Assembly (NCBI GenBank): GCA_902651635.1
Contig: CACRSC010000106.1
Span: forward strand, 26,492-48,486
From: Mastigamoeba balamuthi
Taxonomy: Eukaryota; Evosea; Mastigamoebida; Mastigamoebidae
Length of the DNA: 21,995 nt
Direction: 5' to 3'
Position 1 is the first letter of the stretch, and each line of letters starts with the position of its first letter. A program made the position numbers and the translations under genes. The notes below the pieces were generated by a model. The model was not told the DNA's origin. It did not search any database and was given only the letters and a program-made list of their open reading frames with translations. This document shows, one piece after another, positions 8,635 to 18,662 of this stretch.

Positions 8635-9415
8635 ATGCACAACGTTTACAGCAACCAGCTGGCCACTCAGAACACCAGTTGCATTGGGCAGGCCCACTGT
8701 ACGCCACTGTTCAAGTGTCAGTACAAAGAGGTACTCACTTTTTTCAGGGCGGAACCCCTGACCAAGGAAGATGAGGAGCTGCTAAAGTCCAGTACCAGCA
8801 CGTCGTACGAAGCAGAGATAGCTGCACTTCGCACACTGGGAACAGAGCAGGAGGACAAGGTGATGGAAACTGCAATGTCCCAGTGAGTTGTTTATTTCTT
8901 GGTCTTTTGGATTTACACTCTGGACTAATAGGCCTGATAAGAGGAAGCTGGCTGCATTCTCTCTGGTGTGTGGCAACAGCAGCTGCCCGTCCCTCGTGGC
9001 ACAGGCATTTCTGCCTGTTGTCTTCAAGGGCCTGCTGCTGTCTTCCTGAGGATCAATGGAGGACCCCATCCTGTATGACGGGGTGTACACAGGACGTGCA
9101 TGGCTGGCTGGGCACAGCAATGTTAAGGTTAGGTGTACTGCAGCAGATGTCATCATGTACGAGTACTTCTACGGTGTGAAGTGGACAAGCAGTGCCCTGG
9201 AGGAGGTCGGTCTCCTAACTGCCGTGCTTGGAATACCAGAAAAGCCATTCCCTTCAGGAATTGTACCTGCGCAGTGTCTTCCCCTGGGAATTGCCTCTGT
9301 TGTTAGAGAGCACCTTCTTCTTCACACTTTTGTACCCCCAAACCCCAGCAAGAAGACGACTCCTCGCTTCCCTTGTGAACTTGGGCCTTGTCATGGTACT
9401 CCTGCAGAGCAATGA
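8635..9415 (+). pseudogene. Unrecognised two-exon plus-strand gene
   Basis: Exon 1 (8635-8882) starts at an ATG (MHNVYSNQLA) and includes an acidic helix (LTKEDEELLKS). A 49-nt intron 8883-8931 with a GTGAGT donor and TAG acceptor joins in phase to exon 2 (8932-9415). Exon 2 reads PDKRKLAAFSLVCGN, then a TGA where CGA would give Arg, then EDPILYDGVYTGRAWLAGHS and VIMYEYFYGVKWTSSALEEV. Aromatic-rich, non-repetitive composition supports coding. The upstream start is uncertain because a stop precedes 8617 in frame. The 3' end overlaps the antisense gene, so the true end may be near 9300. No family is recognised. Neighbours: a palindrome array upstream and a convergent zinc-finger gene downstream. 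Confidence 0.5.
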
Positions 9416-10608
9416 CAACTGGCTCTCCTTCTTGCCCCAGGGATTTGTGCAGTGTTTTGGCTCTGGCACACACTTCCTGAAACCCGGCACTGAAGAAGTA
9501 CTTGCTCACTACGTTTGCCTTTGCATCCTCTACCTCCTCTGGAGCTCTAACTACAATCGTCTGTGCTATGCATGCAATGTTCAGCACGATGTGCAGCCAG
9601 CCAATGATGCTGTGAAGAACGTGCTTGCTGTGCAGCTCCTTTCCCACTGCTGGTCCCACCTGGGATATCACTCCAGTGCACTCCTGCTTGATGTAGCTAG
9701 AGACTGCAGCTGAGGCTCTCTTCCTTCCGTTAATGGAGGCAACCACCAGGTCGATCTGGGCATCAGTCATCTTGCCCTCTAACTTCCAGAGGGCGAGGAC
9801 TTCCTTTGGGATGATGAGCTGGGGTGCTATGAGTCCTTCTGGTGTGGCCAGAGGCAGGGCTTCCAGAGGCCTCTGAACTGTCTTGAGCACTGGTCCCAGG
9901 TAGTCTCCGGACCCTGGATGCTCTATGGCCTCCTTGTACCTCGTCTTAATGCTGCTCTCCACTTCCTGCAGTGCTATGCCGTCTGTCCCTGCATCACTCT
10001 GCTCTGACTCACATGAGATCTCTGGCACTGCCTCTGGGTCTGCTGTCCCTTCTGCATACCAGACTTCCCCACAGACACCCTTCTGTTATCTTTCCTGGTT
10101 CTCTGCTTCCTCTTCTCCTCTCTTCCTCTGCTTGGTCCCCTGATCCACCACAATGCCCTACATTGCTTCAGCCACTATGGAAGTGAACTGTCTCAATTGG
10201 CTTAAGCTGCTCCACTCTCTCTTTGATGCTGTGTTTATTTTGCCGAATAATTATGTCTGTTAAAAATTCACTTTTTGGATTATTTAATATGTAGGAGCTG
10301 CCCACAACATACTGGTGTTTGTTCTATGCTGCTTTGGCCTGGCTCCACGCAGCAGCCCGGTTGGTCACTAACAGAGAAGACCATCTTTCAGATGTTCCAT
10401 TCCACTTCTTGGGGCAGTGGCAACCACCCATGTGACCAGCCCTCTGCAGGTTACACTGTGTGGAGTAGTACCTGTCACATGTTCTGCAGTGATATGGTTT
10501 GTCCTCTCCGTCCTTCCTCTCCTGTACTTAACCTGCAGCTGTGTGTTTCACCTGGTCATGCTCTCCTGTTCCTGCAGCATTGCCTGCCTCACTCAATCCC
10601 TTCTGCAT
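9303..10608 (-). pseudogene. Unrecognised gene with a C2H2-like zinc finger
   Basis: On the minus strand, ATG at 10606-10608 opens a frame with one TAA, then a zinc finger: YHCRTCDRYYSTQCNLQRAG followed by HMGGCH, with the Cys-x2-Cys and His spacing of C2H2 fingers. A TAG follows it. A possible 56-nt intron is at 10257-10312 (GTATGT donor). A further frame, open to 9303 except for one TAA, gives about 280 residues, including VEQLKPIET upstream, an acidic stretch (CESEQSDAG) and a helical region (KMTDAQIDLVVASINGRKRA). DNA binding is inferred from the single finger. The hydrophobic segment IIGWLHIVLNIACIAQTIVV could be buried or a membrane helix. The last 40 codons probably overrun into the convergent neighbour. 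Family unknown. Confidence 0.5.
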
Positions 10609-10689
10609 CACTGTCTCAGTGCACAAATGATGTCAAGTGCAAATCAGCCAGCTTGCAAAATCTAGACTGCTCACCTACTCAGGCTTCTA

Positions 10690-11190
10690 CTACACCTAGC
10701 TATGCAATTACTTCTGCTATACACTGCTACACATACCTTTGCTGCACTGTGTAGCAGATCACCCTTCACTATGTATCACTACATAGGCTATGCTATGCAG
10801 TGTAGCAGACCCACCCATCGCTTCATGCCACTACAGCTATCTTCACTATGCCATGTAGCAGAGGTACCTCTGCTACGTGGCATAGCAGAGCCTATGTAGT
10901 GATGCATAGTGCACTAAATTCACTTCTGCAACACTACATATCAGAGCACGTGTAGCACTGCATAGTGGAACTGGATCCACTACAGTACATAAACGTGCTT
11001 GATGTAAGTGTGTAATGGATCTGCCTCCACTATGCATCACTACATGACATTTGCTACACAGTGTAGCAGACCCCATTCTGCTATGCACTGCTACACAGGT
11101 GCCGCCACACACTGCAGCAGCAATTCACTTCCACTACACTATGTAGTGGAGCATGCATAGCAGTGTGTAGCAGAACTGGATCTGCTACAG
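10690..11190. repeat. Large array of imperfect palindromes
   Basis: About 500 nt built from CTGCTATGCA, CACTACATA, TGTAGCAG and CATAGTGG in both orientations, many pairing into hairpins (for example CTCTGCTACGTGGCATAGCA). A longer block with GAACTGGATC, CTACAG and ATAAACGTG occurs twice, near 10968 and 11178, about 210 nt apart, indicating a segmental duplication inside the array. It ends exactly where fragment C begins. No ORF is convincing in it. Confidence 0.75.
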
Positions 11191-11204
11191 CATATAAACG
11201 TGAT

Positions 11205-12590
11205 TGACATGTACCAGCCAAACCTTCTTGTTGTCACCATGCACCAGCAGCAGAACACGGTTCTCAGCCAAGCCATAGTGCTACTCAATCCAGAGTCCGT
11301 TCAGTTTCAAATGCCATTTCTAACAGTCAGATCAGAGTGTGCAGTTGTGAGTGTATGTCCAAGCCACACAGGTCAGGTCAGCCTTGTTCTATCACAGAAT
11401 CTGCCTCTGCTGCCTTCAAACACCAGACTCAAGAGAAGGTGGTTCTCAACTCCAGTGACACTGCTGTTCCCAGAGAACAAGAACGTTTTTGAGCCACAGG
11501 AAAAGAACAAGAGGATTCACTATGATCTGGTAGTCCACTTCCTAATCCTGTCGACTTGACAGACCTTCCTGAACAGCCTCAATGCCACCTTCATCTCTGT
11601 GTCAGTTGACAGGACAGAGGAGTTGTACCACTTCTCAATGTCATTCATCAAGTACAAGACGATAGCAGAACTGCTGTTGTCCGTGTACAACCACTGCAGC
11701 CTGAGGCACAAGGAGATGTCTGTGTTAAACTATGTTAACGATATCTTCTTCCACTTTAACATAGTGAAGATAGGCAATCTGTTCAGACTCAGTACACTTT
11801 GGCTCACATTACGCAATCAAGTGTCATACTACAGGTTGTTTCACACTTCAATACATGATGCCAACATCCTGCTTGAAACAGTTATTCTTCATTTTTCTCT
11901 TTATCACCAGCAATAAAAGACTGTGATGCCAGAAGAACTTCCGTTTCCTTCACAGTTTCTCCAAGTCCTCAGCAGTGCTGATTCACAAGACAGAAGAGGC
12001 TATGGTCGCCTCAGCTATGCCCATGGATCCTCGTACTCTTCCTGCCTTGTTTCATCTCTTATGTTCTCTTGCTTTCCCTGTTGTGGTTCCTGCTAACCAG
12101 CCTTCTGTTGTGGCTGTAGCAGGACTTCCCTTCCACCCCGAGAGAATTACTCCTCAGCTTCATGGTTTGATCTCCACATCTGAGGCTACTGCCTCTCTCT
12201 TCACATCCCATGTGAGTTGTCATTTACTCAAAGTCTGTCTCACAGTTCTGTCAGGGACATTCTCCTGTTGTTTTTCCCTCTGGTGCCTCGATTGGGAGGG
12301 TCTGCCACTCAGGACATCACAATGTCAGATGCCATGAACACTGCTGCACAGGAGAATTAGCATGCCACAGAGCCCCCAAAGTCACAGCCACTGGTTTTGC
12401 CAGCTGCTGCTGCCACTGCTGCTCCTTCTGCACCAGCCCCTTCACTCTCTGTTCTGCCTGTTCAGGCAGCCACCACTATGCCGCTCGTACCTCATCTTGT
12501 GAAGGGTGTGCTACTTCTTATTTCCTTGATTCATCTTCTTCTTAGTACCGGTCATTGTGGCTACTCTGGTATTAACGTGGACTGGACCTG
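11205..12590 (+). pseudogene. Fragment C copy of the unknown element gene
   Basis: It covers the distal exons of the element B minus-strand gene. Shared stretches include NLLVVTMHQQQNTVLSQ, VSVCPSHTGQVSL, LFPENKNVF, YVNDIFFHFN and SIHDANILLE. A TGA at 11557-11559 falls on the same codon as the TGA at 15941-15943 in B. The 52-nt intron 11881-11932 has kept its donor, palindrome and acceptor. The next intron has lost its acceptor (CACAG in B, CCCTG here), and the donor of the intron before VRSECAV is also altered. The Ala/Pro-rich linker (LPAAAATAAPSAPAPS) is present. It is a dead copy. Confidence 0.7.
11901..11916. repeat. GATAA-type palindrome, copy 9 (fragment C)
   Basis: TTATCACCAGCAATAA, inside intron 11881-11932, at the same place as copy 11 in element B. 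Confidence 0.7.
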
Positions 12591-12625
12591 ATCCTGGGTC
12601 GTCTCCCCCGGCAGTGCCCCACGGG

Positions 12626-12961
12626 CCCTGGGCAGAGCACAGCGAGAACCCAAATGCCCCCAGCTCGCACAGGCGAGGGTGGACGTCAGCAGCAGAGTGA
12701 CAATGGCACGGTGGGACATTGCAGGCAAGACTCTCAGTTTCGGGGTGAAACCAATAACCTGTGCAGGAGAACAACAAAATGAAATTGTCGGTGTTTTTGA
12801 ACCAACAGTGGATAATGTATTGTTGCTATTAGCAGGCCCTGGTCCCCCTGCAAGAGACGCCTCTAGGCATTGGTGGGGCCTGGGGGGGAGCCAAGGGGTC
12901 ATGCCACTGCTGGAGCAGACAGGGGTGCCATGGCTCCTGCGTTGCTGTTGTCTGCACTCAT
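12626..12961. other. GC-rich stretch without a clear gene
   Basis: Several overlapping open frames exist on both strands but none has convincing composition. A minus-strand ATG at 12719 begins a hydrophobic signal-like run, but its frame soon enters fragment C. Confidence 0.3.
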
Positions 12962-13407
12962 TCAGTCCTCGAGCTTCAAGTTGAAGAGCTCGTTGGTGAG
13001 GGCTGGCTGTCACCAACCAGGGTGTGGCCGCTGTTGTTACGAGCCCCCAGGAACGTGCCGAGGTGCATCCTGAAGGAGCAGATGGTCTGGTGGGGGTTGG
13101 GCCAGTTGATCACGAAGCTCTCCAACTGGGCCTCCTGCAGCCTGTTGGTGCTCACGCAGCCCTCAGTGTCAACCCCCACGGACGTGTTGTAGCATGTCCG
13201 GAGCATCAGCTTGCACAGCACCCTGTGGCTGGACTCGATTCAGAACTTCTTGCAGTCGCCCACGGTCGACCTGTTGGCTGTGATGATGCCCCCTGGCTGT
13301 GCCATCACGTACAGCCCATGCGCCGTGTGCAGTGAAGCGAGTATCAGCCTGGCACAGGCTGTGCACACCAGCATGGCTGCCACTGTGAGCAACACAGAGC
13401 GGGACAT
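12962..13407 (-). pseudogene. Small secreted or membrane-anchored protein ORF, broken
   Basis: ATG at 13405-13407 begins MSRSVLLTVAAMLVCTACAR, which has the charged start and hydrophobic core of a signal peptide. A Cys-containing region follows with possible N-glycosylation sites (NRST, YNTS, NNSG). A TGA after GDCKKF (about 13238) interrupts the frame, which then runs through CYNTSVGVDTEGCV and FVINWPNPHQTICSFRMHL to a TGA at 12976. A one-base shift near 13005 would instead give ALTNELFNLKLED and a stop at 12962-12964, which reads more like a natural end. GC content is higher than in the neighbouring elements. Family not recognised; it could be a host gene fragment or cargo. Confidence 0.35.
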
Positions 13408-13869
13408 TTGTGGGCCTGTTGTGGTGGTTGTGGAGTACTAAAGGCACTGCAGTGGCAGGCAGTACAGTTATTGGTAAATGGAGGTTATTTTCTAACTCCC
13501 GAGCATGAGGAGAAAAACAAGTGTTCTCCACTAGCTCAGAAGAAAGAAAAACGAGCAGTCGAGCATGAGGGAGGGAGGAGAGCATGCTTAGCAGCTTGCT
13601 ACTCGAAATGAGGGGCTTGCCACATCAGCCACTGATGATGCCGAAATCTCCCGATTCTGCAACTGAAGTGAGCTCTCATGTGTTTATCTTTGATGCATCA
13701 GAGAAAGACTAAAATTACCACTCAGACACTGCTGATGAGTGTTACCTGCACCACGCCTCTGGCACTGAGATGTAAGGCACACATAGTCTTCTGAAATGTG
13801 CATCAGTTGTCAGTTGTCAGAGTTAGGGGTCGGCATGTCAGAGGTATTTTCTGTTGTATGTTGAACTTT
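13408..13869. other. Spacer to the left end of element B
   Basis: No supported gene. It includes the direct repeat CAGTTGTCAGTTGTCAGAG near 13804. Confidence 0.4.
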
Positions 13870-13960
13870 TAACAGAGGTTAAAACGAATTTTAAAAACTA
13901 TCAAAAATTTGAAAAAGGAAAAATCAGAAAACAGCAAAAAGTAACGAAAAAAAGAGAGCA
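13870..13960 (+). repeat. Left terminal inverted repeat of element B
   Basis: It begins TAACAGAGGTTAAAACG and ends near AAAGAGAGCA. It matches both TIRs of A and the inverted right end of B. Confidence 0.85.
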
Positions 13961-14087
13961 ATTGTAAGCTTTAGGATAAAAAAAGAAAAGCACCAAAAAA
14001 GAAGAAGGGAAAGTGGACTGAGCTGTTTCAAGTTGACAACATTCAAGAAAGAAAGAACCGAAAAAAACGCTTAGTCATTTATTGCTC

Positions 14088-14101
14088 AATCGCCGGTGAT
14101 T
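14088..14101. repeat. GATAA-type palindrome, copy 10
   Basis: AATCGCCGGTGATT, flanked by TC and GA to give an 18-nt near-perfect palindrome. It begins 218 nt inside the left end of element B. Confidence 0.7.
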
Positions 14102-15586
14102 GAAGAAAGAAATCCAAAAGAAGTTAAGAGAAACATGAAGAGGAAACACAAAACCAATGAAAGAACAGGTTTCAATAACTCTGAACAGAGGGAACCATAT
14201 TTAAGTGAGACTGAGAATGAAACTGTAACTCAATTTTGTCTTTCTCTTTTTGGAGTCAGGAGAGAGCACCTTGTCTGATGCCTGGTCTGCTTCCTCTTCT
14301 TCCTTGGACTCAGCTGTTTTCTTCCTTCTGTCCCTTGTAGCACGCTTCCTGCTCTGGGTCGTGGTTCAATGGCCTCTTCCTCGCGGGGACTGGATCTCTT
14401 CCTCTGTCTCTCCCTCTGCCTCTCCCTCTGCCTCTTCCTTAGTCTCGTCCTCATTCTCAGCCTCGCTCTTGTCCTTCTTCTCTGAGACTTCCTCTCCCCT
14501 GCTGGCCTGTTCTGCCTGTGGCTTGTCCGAGTTCATGCTCTCTGCAAAACAATGAGAGAAACAAAAATTGCAGTGCATACTCTCTAAGTGCTTGAGGTCC
14601 TCCATCGTGAAGCCTTTTGAAGTTCCAAGGATGCTGGCAAGTGGTTTTACAGGAGCCTGCACCTGCGTAGCTGATATGCTCTCTGTTGAATTGTTAAAAG
14701 GAACAAAGAAGGAACAAAGAAAAATTAGCACCTTTCTCACTGGGTTCCTCTGCTAGTGTCGAATGAACAGGAGGACAGAGCTCAGCCGTTGCTTTCCCAA
14801 CACGAAGACAACATGCTTCCTCCTTCTGACAGAGGGCTTCCTTGCAAAGCACTACTTCCTGGGGTGCTGCTGGGGGAGACGACCCTGGGTCAGGTCCAGT
14901 CCAGGTTCCTACTTGAGTAGCAAGCGAGACTGGCACTAAGAAGTTGGTGAGTCAAGGAAACAACAGATAGCATACCCTCTGCAGGGTGAGGAACGGGAGA
15001 AATAGGGGCAGCTACTTGAACAGGCAGAACAATGAGTGAAGGGGCTGCTGCAGAAGGAGCAGCAGCAGCAGCAGCAGCTGGCAAAACCAGTGGCTGTGAC
15101 CTTGAGAGCTCAGCGGCATGCTCTCTCTCCTGTGCAGAAGCATTCTTGGCATCTGGCATTGGTGTGTCCTCAGTGGCAGACCCACCAATCGAGGCACCAG
15201 AGGGAAGAATGACAGGAGAATGTCCCTGATGGAACTGTCAGACAGACTTTGAGTAAATGGCAACTTGCCTGGAATGCGAAAAGCGAGGCAGTAGCCTTGG
15301 ATGCAGAGATCAAACCATGGAGCCGAGGTGAGATGCTCTCAGGTTGGAAGGGAAGTGAAGCAGCAGCCACAACGGAAGGCTGGTTGGGGGGAACCACGAC
15401 AGGAGCAGCAACTGTGAACAATAGAACATAAGAAATGAAACAAGGCAGAGAGAGTACGAGGATCCATGGGCATAGCCTGGAGCGACCATGCAGCTAAATC
15501 CTCTTTTGTCTTGTGGATCAGTACTGCTGAGGACTCGGAGAAACTGTGAAGAAGCTGGAAGTTCTCCTACTATCACAGTTAGTCTG

Positions 15587-15602
15587 TTATCACTGGCGAT
15601 AA
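15587..15602. repeat. GATAA-type palindrome, copy 11
   Basis: TTATCACTGGCGATAA, inside intron 15567-15619. Confidence 0.75.
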
Positions 15603-16843
15603 GAGAAAAAGGGAATAACCATTTCGAGCAGGATATTGGCATCGTGGGTCGAAGTACGGGACAGCCTGAAGTATGATGCCTGGTTGTGTAATGCAAACCG
15701 AAGTGTGCTGAGCCTGAACGGATTGCCTATCTCCACTTTGTTGAAGTGGAAGAAGATGTCATTGACATAGTTTGTCACAGCCATCTCCTTGCTCCTTGGG
15801 CTGCAGTGGTGGTACACCAATAACAGCAGTTCTGCTATCATCTCATACTTCATGTGCAGCATCGAGGAGCAGTAGAACTTCTCTGTCTTGTCAACTGGCA
15901 TGCAGATGAAGGTTGCGTTGAGGCTGTCCAGGAAGGACTGTCAAGCCGACAGGGTCAGAAAGTGGACTACGAGGTCATAGTGGATCTTCTTGTCCTTTTT
16001 CTGTGGCTTGAAAACGTTCTTGTTCTCCGGGAACAGCGGTATCACTGAAGTTGAGAACCACCTTCTCTCGAGTCTGGTATTCAAAGGCAGTGGAGGTGGA
16101 TTCTGTGATAGAGCAAGGCTGACCTGACCCGTGTGGCTTGGACATACACTCACAACTGCGCATGCTGATCTGACTGTTAGGAATAACAAATGAAAATGAA
16201 CAGACCCTCCAGGTGCAGTAGTGCTATCACTTGGCTGAGAACCGTGTTCTGCTGCTGGTGCATGGTGACAACAAGAAGGTTCAGTTGGTACAGCTCACGG
16301 ATGGCTGTCCACTTGGTGCTCAGTGCTGATATGTTGGTGAAGCAGAGGTCCAGGGTTGCCAAGAACCTCTGAGCAATTGGCTCATAGACCTGCAGGGCTG
16401 TATTCTAAGTACAGTCAATCAATAAGTAATCAGACCTTGGCTGGGTAGAGGGCCTTGTTCCAGTTCAGCCTCTTCTTTTCTGATGGGTCAGCCAGTACAA
16501 TGTCCTTCTTGATCACAATGGACGCAACGTCAACTTCCTCCACATTCTTTACCCTCCTCCACATCACCACAGTTGTCACTGGGCCCCAGCCCCACATGGT
16601 GTCTGCAGTAGGGGCATCCTCGCAGTCCATGAATTTGCCCTGCTGCAGGGCTGACCAGAGAACCTCGAGCTGTGTGCCAGAGAAAGACGATTTTTTCTGA
16701 TTAACCATATTCATGGCCCGCATCACAGTCTTGACCTTTTCGAGCAAACCAGTGGCTGTTTCCATGCACTGTACAGCAGATGGGTTTGCTTCCTGGTCAG
16801 ATGGCTCTCCAGCACCTTCCTGTAACTAATGTAAGTTGTACAG

Positions 16844-16859
16844 TAATTGCTGGCAATAA
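16844..16859. repeat. GATAA-type palindrome, copy 12
   Basis: TAATTGCTGGCAATAA. On the minus strand it starts one base after the intron donor G, so GTTATTGCC serves as both the 5' splice site and half the palindrome (intron 16820-16860). Confidence 0.65.
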
Positions 16860-17479
16860 CCTGATGAAAGACAAGATGGCCTCCACAGGGTGCTTCCACA
16901 GGGATGACATCTTGAATGAGGTGATCGAGACGGTGTCGATGTCAGGAATCTTGCTGACCTCGTCAAACAGCTTGTTCTGGTCCTTTGCACTCCACTTGAT
17001 GATCTTCGTTGCGATCAGGGACATCTTCTTGCAGTTCTGTTCTGACTTGAAGAAGTCGTTGTACAGCTAGTATGCTGTGAGAAGTCGTTATGTGCACAAG
17101 TTGCACTTATCGCTTCCTTGCTCTGAAGCATAGTGACTATGTACTTGTCTGTTGCTGTCTTGCGCTTCATCTCCAAGCTCTTTTCCTGCCGCCCAGATAC
17201 ACCTCTGGACTTGCTGCTCTTCTGCTCCTGCTCGTTTTCCATCTTTCTTGAACCAGCTTCTGCGAATGCCTCAACAGCCTCTCCATGCATTACAGAGTGG
17301 ATCATTTAAGTATCTTACTTGACGTAGGTGAAGAAGTGGTCTGGGGCATGTGTGTGTGTGGTAGCCTGAAGTCCACGTGACAGTGCAAGGATCTGATCAT
17401 TAGTGAGAACAACATTAGCCATCACAATCTCCATGACAATGGCCTTGTCCATTATCTCTCTCCTACACACACATTAGAT

Positions 17480-17495
17480 TGATTGCCAGTGATAA
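17480..17495. repeat. GATAA-type palindrome, copy 13
   Basis: TGATTGCCAGTGATAA, inside the 41-nt intron 17463-17503; orthologous to copy 2 in element A. Confidence 0.65.
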
Positions 17496-18416
17496 AACCC
17501 TACATGTCTGGGTGATAAGCAATGAGACACTGTGTGTTGCCATCCAGGCACATGTACTGCACCTCGTCAAATGGTGGTACAGTAAAATTGACAGCCTCTC
17601 CAGGTCCCTTTGTGTAAGCAACAGCCGTGCTGCGGATACGGGAGACATTCTTCTTGTCTGGGGTCCCCTTCTTCAGAACTACTACCCACCCAGCAAAACC
17701 TCGTCCACCCACAGGACTTGATTTGTTCAGCAAGCATGGCCACTCGTGAGGAGTCTGCATCTCTAAGTACCCCTTTGCAAATCCCAGTTTTTGCTATGGT
17801 CAAAATTTCACAAAGTAGTATAAATTACGGTTGAAAAACGTGTTTTAAACAAGAAAAATGAGCTGAAATGTGGAAATCATTGGAAAAACATGAATTTATC
17901 AAAATCTGTAAAAATGAGAAAACGGGTACTTACCGTTGTCAATGTGGTCCCAGCAGACAATCCCCCACGTGGAAGCCCCACCCTTCAGTATTGCAGGGAT
18001 GTCTCTGACTTGGTAGGAGACCATTATAGCCAGTACACTCAGAGTTGATGCAATGCCAAACAGCTTTGGCTGAACGACCTCTCTTTGTGTTGATTGCCCC
18101 CTTGGTCTCTTTAAGAAGCAGTGCTAAGACGAAGTATGACTTTGTGACATTATCAGTTATGGTATCAGGGAAGAGAAGCGGAAGTAGTCAGCAGTTGAAG
18201 TTGTTCTCTGCCTCCGTCACAGCTAAGCGGCTTTGCTCAATGCTCTTGCACACTTCCTTTGCCTGATCATCACACTTCTTCTTCTTTTCCTCCTTCTTCT
18301 CCAAGGCTTCCTTCTTTCAGTCTGCCTCTATTGTGAAGAAGAACTCTCCCTTCTTCTTCTCCTTCATCTGGTTGTCTCTGACTGTTTTTGTCTGAGATTC
18401 AACAATAAGCCTAATG

Positions 18417-18432
18417 TTATCACTGGCGATTA
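18417..18432. repeat. GATAA-type palindrome, copy 14
   Basis: TTATCACTGGCGATTA, in the first coding part of the minus-strand gene, where the open frame reads CLIASDNI across it. Orthologous to copy 3. Confidence 0.7.
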
Positions 18433-18494
18433 AACAGTTTCGCATTAACAAAGACTGAACAGCATTGCTCAAACCATTATTGATCATCATATCT

Positions 18495-18510
18495 TTATCA
18501 CTGGCAATAA
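18495..18510. repeat. GATAA-type palindrome, copy 15
   Basis: TTATCACTGGCAATAA, within codons 5-10 of the minus-strand gene (FIASDK). Orthologous to copy 4. Confidence 0.7.
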
Positions 18511-18570
18511 AGTATGCAGACATAAAGCTACAACAAGACCATAAACTATTTGTGAATAATAACAAGCATC

Positions 18571-18586
18571 TTATTGCTGGTGATAA
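18571..18586. promoter_or_regulatory. GATAA-type palindrome, copy 16
   Basis: TTATTGCTGGTGATAA, 48 nt upstream of the minus-strand ATG. Confidence 0.7.
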
Positions 18587-18612
18587 CTTATGTTAGGCTC
18601 TCACAAAGGTGT

Positions 18613-18628
18613 TTATCGCTGGCGATAA
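18613..18628. promoter_or_regulatory. GATAA-type palindrome, copy 17
   Basis: TTATCGCTGGCGATAA; seven of eight base pairs are symmetrical, with the only mismatch at the central pair. Confidence 0.75.
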
Positions 18629-18654
18629 AACTAAGCAACAAAGACAATTAGTGA

Positions 18655-18662
18655 TGACGTCA
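18655..18662. promoter_or_regulatory. CRE-like TGACGTCA palindrome (element B)
   Basis: Same site and context as 4985-4992 in element A. Confidence 0.5.

Larger units (their letters stand above)
11205..12625. mobile_element. Fragment C: truncated inverted copy of the A/B family
   Basis: The plus strand of 11205-12625 matches the minus strand of about 16310-14860 in element B. It has neither TIR: the left edge lies against the palindrome array and the right edge fades after CGTCTCCCCC near 12610. It is therefore an internal fragment. It is more diverged from B in parts than A is, so it represents a separate insertion. Confidence 0.8.
14201..18523 (-). pseudogene. Element B large unknown gene, at least eleven exons
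   Basis: Read on the minus strand from ATG 18521-18523 (MSAYFIASDK, conserved in A) to TAA 14201-14203; roughly 1,000 residues. Introns seen: 17763-17933, 17463-17503, 16820-16860, 16405-16435, 16174-16205, 15567-15619, 15412-15457, 14936-14975, 14683-14731 and 14542-14580 (171, 41, 41, 31, 32, 53, 46, 40, 49 and 39 nt). Order of parts: a Lys/Glu coil; PPFDEVQYMCLDGN and MANVVLTNDQILALSRG; a basic Ser/Lys segment; KIIKWSAKDQNKLFDEVSKI; VKTVMRAMNMVNQKK and WGWGPVTTVVMWRRV; TLDLCFTNISALSTKW; YVNDIFFHFN; an Ala/Pro-rich linker; and an acidic coil ending in basic clusters (SRKRATRDRRKK, SKKRKTK). The tail suggests a nuclear protein. Defects include TGA at 18317-18319, 18188-18190 and 15941-15943, TGA before the basic tail, and frameshifts near 18080, 17700, 17060 and 16800. 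No family recognised. Confidence 0.65.

Noticed and set aside
9228-9713. 161-codon plus-strand ORF
   Set aside because: It is antisense to the more protein-like minus-strand frame and is rich in Leu, Cys and His without motifs; judged a shadow.
12561-12719. Minus-strand ORF beginning MSHRAIVTLLLTSTLACASW, similar in style to a signal peptide
   Set aside because: Within about 30 codons it runs into fragment C in a frame not used by the element gene, and nothing supports its continuation. The hydrophobic run may be chance.
15058-15080. GCAGCA microsatellite as an independent feature
   Set aside because: It encodes the Ala-rich linker of the element gene, which is also present in fragment C.
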